In this document: positions 1 to 7,086 of the stretch, in pieces | Position numbering within the stretch: the first letter of the stretch is position 1 | Layout: each line of letters opens with the position of its first letter | NCBI GenBank assembly: GCA_021789565.1 | Contig: JAJYJL010000312.1 | Coordinates: 1 to 7,912 of the forward strand | Length of the DNA: 7,912 nt | Reading direction: 5' to 3' | Source: Acidobacteriota bacterium | Lineage (GTDB): Bacteria > Acidobacteriota > Terriglobia > UBA7540 | Position numbers and translations under genes: made by a program | Notes under the pieces: model-generated | Told to the model about the DNA's origin: nothing | Seen by the model: the letters and a program-made list of their open reading frames with translations, nothing else | Databases searched by the model: none

Positions 1-66
1 CGTGGCTACGAATGTTTCACGAGTTTTATTGTAAACGTACACTCGTTTCCCGTTATTGTTAACCAC
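1..66 (-). CDS. DUF192 (COG1430)-like protein, N-terminal fragment (cut by window edge)
   Basis: A minus-strand frame opens at a GTG (64-66) and stays open for 22 codons to position 1. A GGGAG ribosome binding site (75-79) sits 8 nt upstream, which decides this start. The peptide begins MVNNNGKRVYVYNKTRE (GTG and the next GTT give MV) and continues TFVAT. A short lead followed by a V-Y-N-x-T-R segment and a strand ending in A-T is how many DUF192 proteins begin, before the region with their conserved R-x-x-G-L-M/L motif. DUF192 proteins are small beta-rich proteins of unknown function, some exported. The gene starts 37 nt after the stop of the 32-residue membrane protein, so it is probably the next gene of the Tad operon. 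With only 22 residues visible the family call rests on N-terminal resemblance; the coding call itself is firmer. Confidence 0.55.
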   Translation of the reverse strand, partial: MVNNNGKRVYVYNKTRETFVAT

Positions 67-103
67 GTCAATTGCTCCCAACTCAAGCTAACTGTGTTAC
101 CTC

Positions 104-202
104 TTAGTCGCGAGACGCCTGCCGTTTCCGACGCCAAATGATGATGTACAGCACGATAACGGCTCCGATCCCAGCGATGATGCGAATAGTTGTTGCGTCC
201 AT
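104..202 (-). CDS. Small single-pass membrane protein, 32 aa
   Basis: ATG at 200-202 and TAA at 104-106 encode 32 residues. The start is marked by GGAGGAG (208-214, read on the minus strand) 5 nt upstream, one of the best Shine-Dalgarno matches in the window. Residues 1-7 (MDATTIR) are polar, residues 8-23 are almost entirely hydrophobic (I-I-A-G-I-G-A-V-I-V-L-Y-I-I-I-W), and residues 24-31 are basic (RRKRQASR). This is a single transmembrane helix with a cytoplasmic basic tail by the positive-inside rule, so N-out/C-in. It lies 81 nt downstream of tadC and 37 nt upstream of the DUF192-like gene, on the same strand. I do not recognise a named family. An accessory membrane peptide of the Tad platform is a guess from position only. 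A cleaved pilin is unlikely because no G-x-x-x-x-E-type processing site is visible. Confidence 0.7.
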   Translation of the reverse strand: MDATTIRIIAGIGAVIVLYIIIWRRKRQASRD

Positions 203-227
203 GGTTTCTCCTCCAGGTTTTTGAATT

Positions 228-241
228 GTTAGTGTACTAAC
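228..241. repeat. Short inverted repeat GTTAGT-gt-ACTAAC
   Basis: Two perfect 6-nt arms are separated by 2 nt, in the tadC to small-ORF gap. The near-symmetric form would suit a dimeric DNA-binding protein better than an RNA hairpin, since a 2-nt loop is too tight and the ends must open to a longer loop. No promoter elements can be placed around it with confidence. Confidence 0.35.
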
Positions 242-263
242 TCACCTTGCTTGAGTTCATCCC

Positions 264-278
264 CCTTGATCGTCAAGG
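264..278. repeat. Small stem-loop CCTTGA-tcg-TCAAGG just after tadC
   Basis: A perfect 6-bp stem with a 3-nt loop begins 6 nt past the tadC stop on the transcribed strand. No run of T follows in either direction, so it does not meet the pattern of an intrinsic terminator. It could act as an mRNA 3'-end or processing structure separating tadC from the small ORFs, or be chance. Confidence 0.35.
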
Positions 279-283
279 ACTCC

Positions 284-1201
284 TTATTTGCCCATCCCAA
301 TAAACTGACGGAAAATAGTGATGATAGCCGGACCCAAGATAACCACAAACAGCGCTGGAAAAATGAAGAACACAAGAGGGGGCACCATCTTAACGGGCGT
401 TTTGGCCGCAGCTTCTTCTGCGCGCTGCCGGCGCTTCATGCGCATATCATCCGCGTGGACTCGCAGGGACTGTGAAACGCTGGTCCCGAAGCGGTCTGTC
501 TGGATGAGCATGGCGACCAGAGCTTTAATATCGTCCACGCCGGTTCGGGAAGCCAGTTCGCGCATGGCTTCAATGCGGGTTCGTCCAACGCGAATTTGCG
601 CGTTGACCAGATCGAGTTCGCCACACAGTTCGGGATGAGTAATTCTCAACTCCTGAGAAACACGCATAAACGCCTGATCCAAGCCAAGTCCAGCTTCAAT
701 GCAAACCACGAGGAGGTCCAACGCATCGGGCAGAGCTTTGCGCAGGATGGTCTGACGTCTTCTGACGCGCCGGGACAGCCAGATGTCGGGCAGGAGAAAC
801 CCTGCCAGGATTGCAAGAATCCAGACAAACATCCCGTTGGATGAGCCCGCCAGGCCAGCAACATAAACGATGACCGCGAAGATAATGGGCAGCAGAACTT
901 TCGCGCCCCGCATGGCCATAATGGCTTCCGGGCGGCGGTAGCCCGCGCGTACGAGCATCAGCTTGGCGGTGGAAAGGTTCTTAGTTGACGAGGGAATCAG
1001 CTTGCCTACATCGCTCAGAACCCGGGCGGCCTTCTGTGTCTGCTTTTCGCGGAAGGACACTTTCCGCTGTGCGGCGAGAGGCTGCCAAAGCCTGGCAAGG
1101 CGGTTTGCAATTGGAAAATCACCCGGCGAGAACGCGTAGACAAGCGCGCCGGCGACGACGACAATCGCCACAAAAGTCAAACCTACGGCTAGCCAAACCA
1201 T
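284..1201 (-). CDS. tadC: Tad pilus inner-membrane platform protein TadC
   Basis: At 305 aa this is a full-length TadC, one of two GspF-type (T2SSF) proteins forming the inner-membrane platform on which the CpaF motor acts. A first membrane helix spans about residues 3-24, a pair follows at about 100-118 and 123-141, then a long cytoplasmic T2SSF domain at about 156-270, and a last helix at about 273-297. The domain starts with the typical L-P-D-A-L-D-L-L-V-V-C-I-E-A-G run (157-171) and has the TadC-type segment D-R-F-G-T-S-V-S-Q-S-L-R (236-247), followed by a very basic stretch and K-T-P-V-K-M-V-P-P-L. It starts 20 nt after tadB; a GAGG element lies 9 nt before the ATG. It is the last large gene of the operon in view. 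TadB and TadC are told apart by gene order and these motifs. Confidence 0.95.
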   Translation of the reverse strand: MVWLAVGLTFVAIVVVAGALVYAFSPGDFPIANRLARLWQPLAAQRKVSFREKQTQKAARVLSDVGKLIPSSTKNLSTAKLMLVRAGYRRPEAIMAMRGAKVLLPIIFAVIVYVAGLAGSSNGMFVWILAILAGFLLPDIWLSRRVRRRQTILRKALPDALDLLVVCIEAGLGLDQAFMRVSQELRITHPELCGELDLVNAQIRVGRTRIEAMRELASRTGVDDIKALVAMLIQTDRFGTSVSQSLRVHADDMRMKRRQRAEEAAAKTPVKMVPPLVFFIFPALFVVILGPAIITIFRQFIGMGK

Positions 1202-1221
1202 ATCTCTTATCCTCAGTCGAC

Positions 1222-2193
1222 TTAAACGTCGATGTTAACGATCTTCCACAATATAAGGGACCCCGTAAGTTGCAAAAACACGGCCAGGCCTATGATGTAA
1301 GGGCCCAATGGGTCATGAAATAACGGGCGCATATAGCTCGGATTGAGCACTCGCAAGACGAGGCCCATGATCGGTGGCAGTGCAATCAGAATTCCTGCCG
1401 TCATTCGCCCTTGCGCGGTCTTGATTTTAACTTCGCCCAGGATTCTGAACCGTTCTCGAACCACGTGTGCAAGGTTATCGAGAATTTCTGCCAGGTTGCC
1501 GCCTGTTTCCTTTTGAATGAGCACCGCCGTCACAAAGAAGCGAACGTCGATCAGGGGCACTCGTTCGGAAAGATTCAGCAGCGCATCGCGCAAGGGAAGA
1601 CCGAAATTCTGCTCTTCGAAAGTCGTGCGGAACTCTCCCGCCACGGGTTCGGGCAATTCCGTTGTGATCATCTCAAGGCCGGTTGAAAAAGAATGCCCGG
1701 CTCGTACCGCGCGCCCAAGCAAGTCGATAGCCTCAGGGAAAATCTTTTCAAAGGCTTTCAAGCGGCTCTTGCGCTTAAAGTAGACGACTCCGATGGGAAT
1801 CAGTGCTCCCACAGGGATGGCCAGCACAGCTAGCAAGGTATTGGAGAACATCTGGTGGCCGACCAGAAAGGCCACGACCGCCAGCACCAGGCTGACAAGG
1901 ATTAGCCTGCCCGGCTTGACCTTCATTCCAGCCTGGCCAATAAAATTCCTGAGCTTGTCGGACCACTTCCACTTCAACAGGATGCGGTGGATGGCCGGCA
2001 CGTCGCTGAGAAGTTCGTCGCGGACAACGTTTAATTCGAGGGATTCGGTTCCACGTTTCGCGCTGCGCTCGATGGCATCCAGACGTTTCGCAACAATTTT
2101 GTCCGGAGCCGTGGTCCCAGTGGAAGCGAAAAAAACGCCTCCCACGATCAGGATAATAATCAGAAATGTTAAGGCGGCTAGAGTCAGCGCCAT
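1222..2193 (-). CDS. tadB: Tad pilus inner-membrane platform protein TadB
   Basis: At 323 aa this is a full-length TadB, the partner of TadC in the inner-membrane platform and the presumed contact of the CpaF ATPase. An N-terminal helix spans residues 4-23, a charged cytoplasmic linker about 30-92, paired helices about 96-113 and 117-139, a T2SSF domain about 149-262, and two C-terminal helices about 264-281 and 297-317. Domain signatures are F-P-E-A-I-D-L-L-G-R-A-V-R-A-G-H-S (152-168) and I-Q-K-E-T-G-G-N-L-A-E-I-L-D-N-L (226-241), the canonical hairpin of GspF-like proteins. The start is 11 nt after the cpaF stop, and AAGGAG overlaps that stop codon, which suggests coupled translation. The order cpaF-tadB-tadC is the most conserved core of Tad loci. 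Confidence 0.95.
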   Translation of the reverse strand: MALTLAALTFLIIILIVGGVFFASTGTTAPDKIVAKRLDAIERSAKRGTESLELNVVRDELLSDVPAIHRILLKWKWSDKLRNFIGQAGMKVKPGRLILVSLVLAVVAFLVGHQMFSNTLLAVLAIPVGALIPIGVVYFKRKSRLKAFEKIFPEAIDLLGRAVRAGHSFSTGLEMITTELPEPVAGEFRTTFEEQNFGLPLRDALLNLSERVPLIDVRFFVTAVLIQKETGGNLAEILDNLAHVVRERFRILGEVKIKTAQGRMTAGILIALPPIMGLVLRVLNPSYMRPLFHDPLGPYIIGLAVFLQLTGSLILWKIVNIDV

Positions 2194-2200
2194 CTTAAAT

Positions 2201-2206
2201 CTCCTT
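2201..2206 (-). promoter_or_regulatory. Ribosome binding site of tadB overlapping the cpaF stop codon
   Basis: On the minus strand AAGGAG is placed 7 nt before the tadB ATG (2191-2193), and its first two A residues are also the last two bases of the cpaF TAA (2205-2207). A ribosome finishing cpaF therefore sits on the tadB initiation site, which fits coupled expression of motor and platform. Confidence 0.75.
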
Positions 2207-3506
2207 AGCGGACGGCTGCCACAGATGAACTTTCGAACATTTCCACGGGCAGATGGATGCCTGACGTCACCAATCTCTCGGCGAATTTTGGACGGATGCC
2301 GGTTGGGACAAACTGCCCCAGGACCTCGCCATTTTCACCGATGCCCATCTTCTTGTAGACAAAGATGTCCTGCATCGTGACCACTTCGCCTTCCATTCCG
2401 GTTACTTCAGCGAGGTTGGTCACGCGACGTTTTCCGTCGCTCAGACGGGTTACCTGAACAACAACGTCAATCGCCGAAGCAATCTGGCGGCGAATGGCGG
2501 TATCCGGGATGTTGAGGTTTGCCATGGCGACCATCGTTTCCAGACGGGAAAGGGCGTCACGAGGGGAGTTCGCGTGGATGGTGGTCAAGGATCCATCATG
2601 GCCTGTGTTCATAGCCTGAAGCATATCCAATGCCTCTTCGCCACGAACCTCGCCGACGATAATGCGGTCCGGGCGCATACGGAGGCAGTTGATAACCAAC
2701 TCCCTCTGGCGAACAGCGCCTCGGCCTTCAACGTTAGGCGGTCGCGTCTCAAGCCTCACGACGTGGTCTTGATGGAGTTGCAATTCAGCCGCGTCTTCGA
2801 CCGTAACAATTCGCTCACGATTTGAAATGAAGGACGACAGAACGTTAAGCAGCGTGGTTTTACCGGCGCCGGTACCACCGGATACCAGGACGTTCAGCCG
2901 GGAGTAGACGCAGCCTCGCAGCAATTCAACCATCTTTGCGGTGAGAGAATCATTTTCAACGAGCTCGGTTGCCGTCAGAGGATCGCGTCCAAAACGACGG
3001 ATTGAAAGGCAGGGCCCGTCAATGGCCAGCGGGGGAATAATCGCATTGACACGAGAGCCATCGGCCAAGCGGGCATCCACCATGGGCGAGGACTCGTCAA
3101 TTCTGCGGCCCACGGCGGAGACGATCCGGTCGATGATGGACATCAGGTGCTGGTCATTCCGAAAACTGGCTTGCGTGCGCTCCAGCAATCCGTTCCTTTC
3201 AATGTAGACTCTCTTATAGGTGTTCACCAGGATGTCGGAAATCGTGTGGTCCTTCATCAGCGGTTCTAGGGGCCCCAGGCCGAAGACTTCATCAAGCACT
3301 TCTTGAGAAAGCCGCTCCCTCTCCGTTAGCGTCATCGGGGCGTTTTCTTCTGCGGCAAGGGCTTCCACCATTTCGGCAACTTCCGCTTTGACGGTATTGC
3401 GGTCCAGCTGATTAATGCGTTCCAGATCCAGCTTTTGAATCAGTTTGTGATGGATTGCCACCTTGATACTGCTTAGGTCGTTGCGCATCGGATTTGGTGT
3501 CGCCAT
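2205..3506 (-). CDS. cpaF: Tad pilus assembly ATPase CpaF/TadA
   Basis: This 433-aa GspE/VirB11-family ATPase is the cytoplasmic hexameric motor that powers assembly of Flp pili. An alpha-helical N-terminal region (1-80) leads into the N-terminal sensor domain, with the family's [11 protein letters not shown] (76-86) and I-S-D-I-L-V-N (89-95). The ATPase core follows: Walker A G-G-T-G-A-G-K-T at 210-217 with catalytic K216, Asp box around V-E-D-A-A-E-L (236-242), Walker B I-I-V-G-E-V-R-G (282-289) with E286, and His box [11 protein letters not shown] (302-312). All nucleotide-binding motifs are intact. It lacks the zinc-binding tetracysteine of GspE, as usual for TadA. The start at 3506 lies 7 nt after cpaE; its GAGGTAAG ribosome site overlaps the cpaE stop. 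It is the most confidently identified gene here. Confidence 0.97.
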   Translation of the reverse strand: MATPNPMRNDLSSIKVAIHHKLIQKLDLERINQLDRNTVKAEVAEMVEALAAEENAPMTLTERERLSQEVLDEVFGLGPLEPLMKDHTISDILVNTYKRVYIERNGLLERTQASFRNDQHLMSIIDRIVSAVGRRIDESSPMVDARLADGSRVNAIIPPLAIDGPCLSIRRFGRDPLTATELVENDSLTAKMVELLRGCVYSRLNVLVSGGTGAGKTTLLNVLSSFISNRERIVTVEDAAELQLHQDHVVRLETRPPNVEGRGAVRQRELVINCLRMRPDRIIVGEVRGEEALDMLQAMNTGHDGSLTTIHANSPRDALSRLETMVAMANLNIPDTAIRRQIASAIDVVVQVTRLSDGKRRVTNLAEVTGMEGEVVTMQDIFVYKKMGIGENGEVLGQFVPTGIRPKFAERLVTSGIHLPVEMFESSSVAAVR

Positions 3507-3513
3507 GGTTTAC

Positions 3514-4701
3514 TTACCTCTTTGGAGTGTTAGAAAACAGACCGAAGATCGTGTTTCCTTTCTTGGCTTGCTCAGCAACCGTGACGCCGGTGAGCCTGGC
3601 CGCAAGCTGCTGAAAGTTTGATACCAGTGGGTTGTTGTGATTACGGGAAAGCGGGGTGCCCAAATTGATGGCCTCGCTGACCTGCCGGAAATCGTTCGGC
3701 AACCGTGCGAACACAGGCCTTTTGGTTCGCTTTTCGAAAGCCTTGATGGCATCTTCGTCGGACCGATGGTAGCGGTTGATGATGACGCGGCACTGGTCGC
3801 CTTCGACGCCCCAGGTCGATAATTTCGTCAAATGCTTTTCCAGCGTCCAGAGGGCAGGGACGTCAGCTTCGGCCACCAGCATGACCATACGGGCCATCCG
3901 CAGCAGTGCCCTTGAGTGAATCGAGTAATCGCATCCCATATCCATGACGAGATGGGCGCTGCAGCTCTGGGCCACGTTAACGACTCGAAGCAGAGCTGAC
4001 GACTGGATATCGTCCCACTCATCCGGGTCCGTAACACCCGCCAGGACTTCCAGCCCGCTTTTCTCGTGGAGTGTCAGGAGGGCGTTGAAAAAATGGCTGT
4101 CGAGACGTTCGAGATTGCCAGTTGCGTCGCGGACAGAAAAACGCGAGCGGAGATCGAGCAGAAGCGACACGTGGCCCATGGGGCGGGCAAGGTCAATCAG
4201 AATAACGCGCTTCTGACTTAGACGGGCCAGTTGCGCTCCGAGGTTGACGGCTACGGTGGTTGTGCCGACGCCTCCCTTGGAACCCATGATAACGATGAGC
4301 TTTCTCTCCAGGGATTTTTCGCCCGGAGCTTGCTCTTCCATGATGCGCTTCAGGGTTGCTTCGAGCGCGGCCGTGTCAACCGGGTGGGCAAGAAACTCAC
4401 GGACGCCGCTTCGCATTGCCTGCATCAGCAGGTCCGGATCGGGCTGTTGGAGGGGAGAGCAGGCGATGACCACAACGGACGGACGAAGTCGCCGAATGTG
4501 GGCGGCAAACTCGAGAGAAACATCGGTTCCCCCTGCAAGATCCAGTAGCACCACATCCGGAATCGATTCGCCCGGCTGCGGATGCTGTTCGGTGGAGGGA
4601 GCCCATTCAACAACCGATTCGGTCAGTCCCGTCTGCTCAATGCACGCACGTAGGTATGACGTACTTTTGGCGTCTGTAGCAACAACAGCCGCGGTCAACA
4701 T
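3514..4701 (-). CDS. cpaE: Tad pilus localisation protein CpaE/TadZ (receiver-like plus MinD/ParA-like domain)
   Basis: This 395-aa protein has the two-part build of TadZ/CpaE, which places the Tad machine in the cell, often at a pole. Residues 1-120 resemble a response-regulator receiver: V-V-L-L-D-L (50-55) puts D54 at the phospho-acceptor position. The usual acidic pair near the N terminus is reduced to D10, and the conserved K-P is H106-P107, so phosphorylation is doubtful. Residues 134-375 are a SIMIBI ATPase of the MinD/ParA class, with deviant Walker A G-S-K-G-G-V-G-T-T-T (140-149). It keeps signature K142 but has T147 where MinD has the second lysine. Later come I-L-I-D-L (167-171) and V-M-D-M-G (252-256). 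A GAGGA site lies about 8 nt before the ATG. Gene order supports the call over a ParA or MinD. Confidence 0.93.
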   Translation of the reverse strand: MLTAAVVATDAKSTSYLRACIEQTGLTESVVEWAPSTEQHPQPGESIPDVVLLDLAGGTDVSLEFAAHIRRLRPSVVVIACSPLQQPDPDLLMQAMRSGVREFLAHPVDTAALEATLKRIMEEQAPGEKSLERKLIVIMGSKGGVGTTTVAVNLGAQLARLSQKRVILIDLARPMGHVSLLLDLRSRFSVRDATGNLERLDSHFFNALLTLHEKSGLEVLAGVTDPDEWDDIQSSALLRVVNVAQSCSAHLVMDMGCDYSIHSRALLRMARMVMLVAEADVPALWTLEKHLTKLSTWGVEGDQCRVIINRYHRSDEDAIKAFEKRTKRPVFARLPNDFRQVSEAINLGTPLSRNHNNPLVSNFQQLAARLTGVTVAEQAKKGNTIFGLFSNTPKR

Positions 4702-4746
4702 GAATTAATCCTCTTTCCAGCCCACAAATCTCAACCTCTAACAATC

Positions 4747-6177
4747 CTATTGGCCAGAAGCCTGACGCGGTGCCTGCCCGGAGGTTGCCGGGGGCATAAA
4801 CTTCATTGGGAACTGCGGCCCATAAGGAACCTGGCCGGGTGGCAGAGGATGGACAATTTGCGGTGTCACGAGAACGAGTAGCTCCGTCTTGCTCTTGTTC
4901 AAGCTCTCACTTTGAAATATCTTCCCCAAAAGAGGTATGTCGCCCAAGCCAGGTATTTTACTTAGCTGCCTGGTGACACGATTGTCCATTAATCCGGCAA
5001 TGACGAAACTCTGTCCGTCCCGCAGTTCCATCTGTGATTGTACCCTACGTACGGCAAGCGCGGGAATGGTGAAACCCGTAATCGTTAGTGCGTTGGCATA
5101 GTCCAGAGAACTTACTTCCGGTGCCACCTTCAAATGGATCTCGTCGTCTGGAAGAATGGTCGGAGTGAAATCGAGCTTAATACCAAACTGACGAAACTCA
5201 ATCGTGATTGCGGGAACACCGCCGCCGGCACCCGTGGATTGGACCACCGGGAACGGAAATTCACCTCCAGAGATGAAACTTGCTTCCTTACCGGACTCTG
5301 TCAACACGTTGGGTTCAGCCAATATCTGCAGCAAATTCTGTGTTTTGAGCGCCTCGATCGTGGCTGCCAGATTGATGTCCGGACGGAAGATAAACACATT
5401 AAGAAGGCTTCCCAGGGTGAAGCTACTTGACCCACCACCGAGCTGGCCCAGGCCAGGAGGTGAATACTCTCCGGTCGTAATCGTTCCGACGTTCTTTGCT
5501 CCCGGGAGGCTGATGATATTGATGCCCAATTGCTTGAGGGCTGACCGATCCACTTCTGCAAATCGGACTTTTAACAAAACCTCTCCAGTTGGAGGTGCCG
5601 GCACTTCCAGCAGGCTGACCACATCTTTCTTGTCGGGCACCATCGATTGAGCCAGTTCCAGGATCTTATCAGCAACCGCGGCAGATGAAACATGCCCCGA
5701 GAGGGTGACAATGTTCTTGCTGACGGTGACCTTCACTTGCTCGTTCGGGAAGGTGTTGCGGATGTCCCCGGTGAGATCCAGGACGTCGAGGTCGACGTAA
5801 ATGTCGAACGTCTGCATCTGGCCGGACTGCCCCCAAATGACCAGCGAAGTCGCACCCGCACTCTTGCCATTCAGGAGTATCTCGGTAGGGGTCACGACAA
5901 CCGCATCACAGATACCGGGATTAGCCAGGGAGACGCGCGTGATCTGGACGGGCGACGTAACAACCAGCGAGCGGTCCACAATCAGGTGCAGCGCTTCCGG
6001 GCCACCCGCTGGAGAGCCCTGGCCCGCGGCCTGCTGAGCACTCGTATGCGTATCGATCTGGGCCGGTGTGGCCAAAGGAGAGCCATAACCGAGCACGACG
6101 AAAACTGTCGTTAAAAGAAAGAGACTTGCAATTGCGGGAAGTGAATATCTTTCGTATCTGCTATTTTTTCTTGTCAT
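4747..6177 (-). CDS. cpaC: Tad pilus outer-membrane secretin CpaC/RcpA
   Basis: This 476-aa protein forms the outer-membrane ring through which the Flp pilus exits. Residues 1-10 are basic and 13-31 hydrophobic, a Sec signal peptide with cleavage likely soon after. A pilus-type N-terminal secretin domain follows (about 62-130, L-I-V-D-R-S-L-V-V...), then a BON domain (about 133-180, with V-T-L-S-G-H-V at 157-163). The secretin domain runs from about 270 to 442 and includes I-L-A-E-P-N-V-L (285-292), G-G-E-F-P-F-P (304-310), E-F-R-Q-F-G-I-K-L-D-F-T-P (327-339) and L-G-D-I-P-L-L-G-K-I-F-Q (411-422). A Gly/Ser-rich loop lies at 237-254, and the last 33 residues are Pro-rich and probably flexible. 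A GGAG element sits 3 nt before the ATG, rather close. It follows cpaB by 30 nt. BON plus secretin in this context is diagnostic of CpaC. Confidence 0.96.
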   Translation of the reverse strand: MTRKNSRYERYSLPAIASLFLLTTVFVVLGYGSPLATPAQIDTHTSAQQAAGQGSPAGGPEALHLIVDRSLVVTSPVQITRVSLANPGICDAVVVTPTEILLNGKSAGATSLVIWGQSGQMQTFDIYVDLDVLDLTGDIRNTFPNEQVKVTVSKNIVTLSGHVSSAAVADKILELAQSMVPDKKDVVSLLEVPAPPTGEVLLKVRFAEVDRSALKQLGINIISLPGAKNVGTITTGEYSPPGLGQLGGGSSSFTLGSLLNVFIFRPDINLAATIEALKTQNLLQILAEPNVLTESGKEASFISGGEFPFPVVQSTGAGGGVPAITIEFRQFGIKLDFTPTILPDDEIHLKVAPEVSSLDYANALTITGFTIPALAVRRVQSQMELRDGQSFVIAGLMDNRVTRQLSKIPGLGDIPLLGKIFQSESLNKSKTELLVLVTPQIVHPLPPGQVPYGPQFPMKFMPPATSGQAPRQASGQ

Positions 6178-6207
6178 CGACTCCGCCTAAAATTAGCTTG
6201 AAGTAGC

Positions 6208-7068
6208 TTATTGACCCGAGAAAGTCTGGTCTGTTTTCTTGTCACCCCTGATAACTTCAACCACATATGGAGCTGGCCCTGCCGGTTTCCGCCGACGCAC
6301 CACAGCAGCGCGCTGCGGATGAGGTCTTCCGCCACCGCCACCGCCGTAATGAGGTGTCGCCCCGCCCAGAAGGAGGGGGGACTTGAAAATAGGTTCTGGT
6401 TCCTTAAGGAGCTGTGTATCAATCGTATTGCGCAAGGCAAGATGGATTCTGCTGTCGGTACTTACCATCGTGAGTTGGTCGGCTTGTTTCGGAGTAACCA
6501 GTAGTGTTACGACCCCAACCGTATGGGGCTTTCCTTGCTTGTCCTGTTCCACGGCCTGGCCTGCAGCCAGGACACGAACGTCCTGGATGACGGTGCGCGT
6601 GAGGCTGTCGCCTCCACCTTGAGGCGTGCCGGTGGCCATCACGTCGACCATTGTCCCCGGCATTGCAAAGCCGGAAACGCCCACAACGTCGTCGACCCTT
6701 ACGGAAACAGCTCTCATGCCGACGGGAATGGCGGCCGGCAGTCCAACACCAGCCTCCTTGGGGGCAAGCTTTGCTTGTAAAATAGGTTCATTTTTTGAGA
6801 CCGGGGTAATCAGCGAGCGGCCAATGCAGTCTTGAATGCGGGAAAAAGATCCCTCCAGCGGGCTGCTAACAGGCCAGGTGATCAGGGCCAAATCCTGCGC
6901 TGTCAACGGAGTGCCTAATGCGAGGGGGCGCGAAGCGACAACAATATGGGATACCGGTACTGGCTTCACGGTCGATGCTTGCTGTATTTGGTGGTACACA
7001 TAACGGCTCGCGATCACGGCGACAACAATTGCCACAACCAAGGCAATCAAAGCTCTGTTCCTATTCAT
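6208..7068 (-). CDS. cpaB: Flp pilus assembly protein CpaB/RcpC (SAF domain)
   Basis: At 286 aa this is a CpaB/RcpC, a membrane-anchored periplasmic protein thought to connect the inner-membrane machine or peptidoglycan with the CpaC secretin. A helix at about 6-24 is an uncleaved anchor or signal sequence. The SAF domain covers about 40-100 (V-A-S-R-P-L-A-L-G-T-P-L-T-A-Q-D-L at 44-60). The RcpC domain covers about 107-215, with A-I-P-V-G-M-R-A-V-S-V-R-V-D-D-V-V-G (113-130) and P-G-T-M-V-D-V-M (137-144). The tail is unusual: six glycines (242-247), a basic Arg/Pro-rich stretch (248-265), then Y-V-V-E-V-I-R-G-D-K-K (268-278). A GGAAGG-type ribosome site is just upstream of the ATG, in the 18-nt gap after cpaA. 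CpaB before CpaC is the standard Tad order. Confidence 0.94.
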   Translation of the reverse strand: MNRNRALIALVVAIVVAVIASRYVYHQIQQASTVKPVPVSHIVVASRPLALGTPLTAQDLALITWPVSSPLEGSFSRIQDCIGRSLITPVSKNEPILQAKLAPKEAGVGLPAAIPVGMRAVSVRVDDVVGVSGFAMPGTMVDVMATGTPQGGGDSLTRTVIQDVRVLAAGQAVEQDKQGKPHTVGVVTLLVTPKQADQLTMVSTDSRIHLALRNTIDTQLLKEPEPIFKSPLLLGGATPHYGGGGGGRPHPQRAAVVRRRKPAGPAPYVVEVIRGDKKTDQTFSGQ

Positions 7069-7086
7069 TTTTCCTTCCTCAGTACC

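Noticed and set aside
264..278. Intrinsic terminator after tadC
   Set aside because: The 6-bp stem is short and no U-run follows on either strand. Genes with good ribosome sites continue downstream on the same strand.
251..475. 74-codon plus-strand ORF opposite the 3' end of tadC
   Set aside because: It is mostly antisense to conserved TadC sequence, with no ribosome site or recognisable protein features.
1793..2380. 195-codon plus-strand ORF opposite tadB and the end of cpaF
   Set aside because: It spans two real minus-strand genes, shows no domain pattern and reads as a shadow frame.
3514..4701. CpaE as a chromosome-partition ParA or MinD
   Set aside because: The N-terminal receiver-like domain, the KGGVGTTT P-loop and the place between the secretin and CpaF genes fit TadZ/CpaE. 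No parB or minC/E gene is nearby.
4244..4708. 154-codon plus-strand ORF opposite cpaE
   Set aside because: It lies wholly opposite the well-supported cpaE, has Ser/Arg-rich low-information composition, and no ribosome site or family likeness. It is an antisense shadow of biased codon use.
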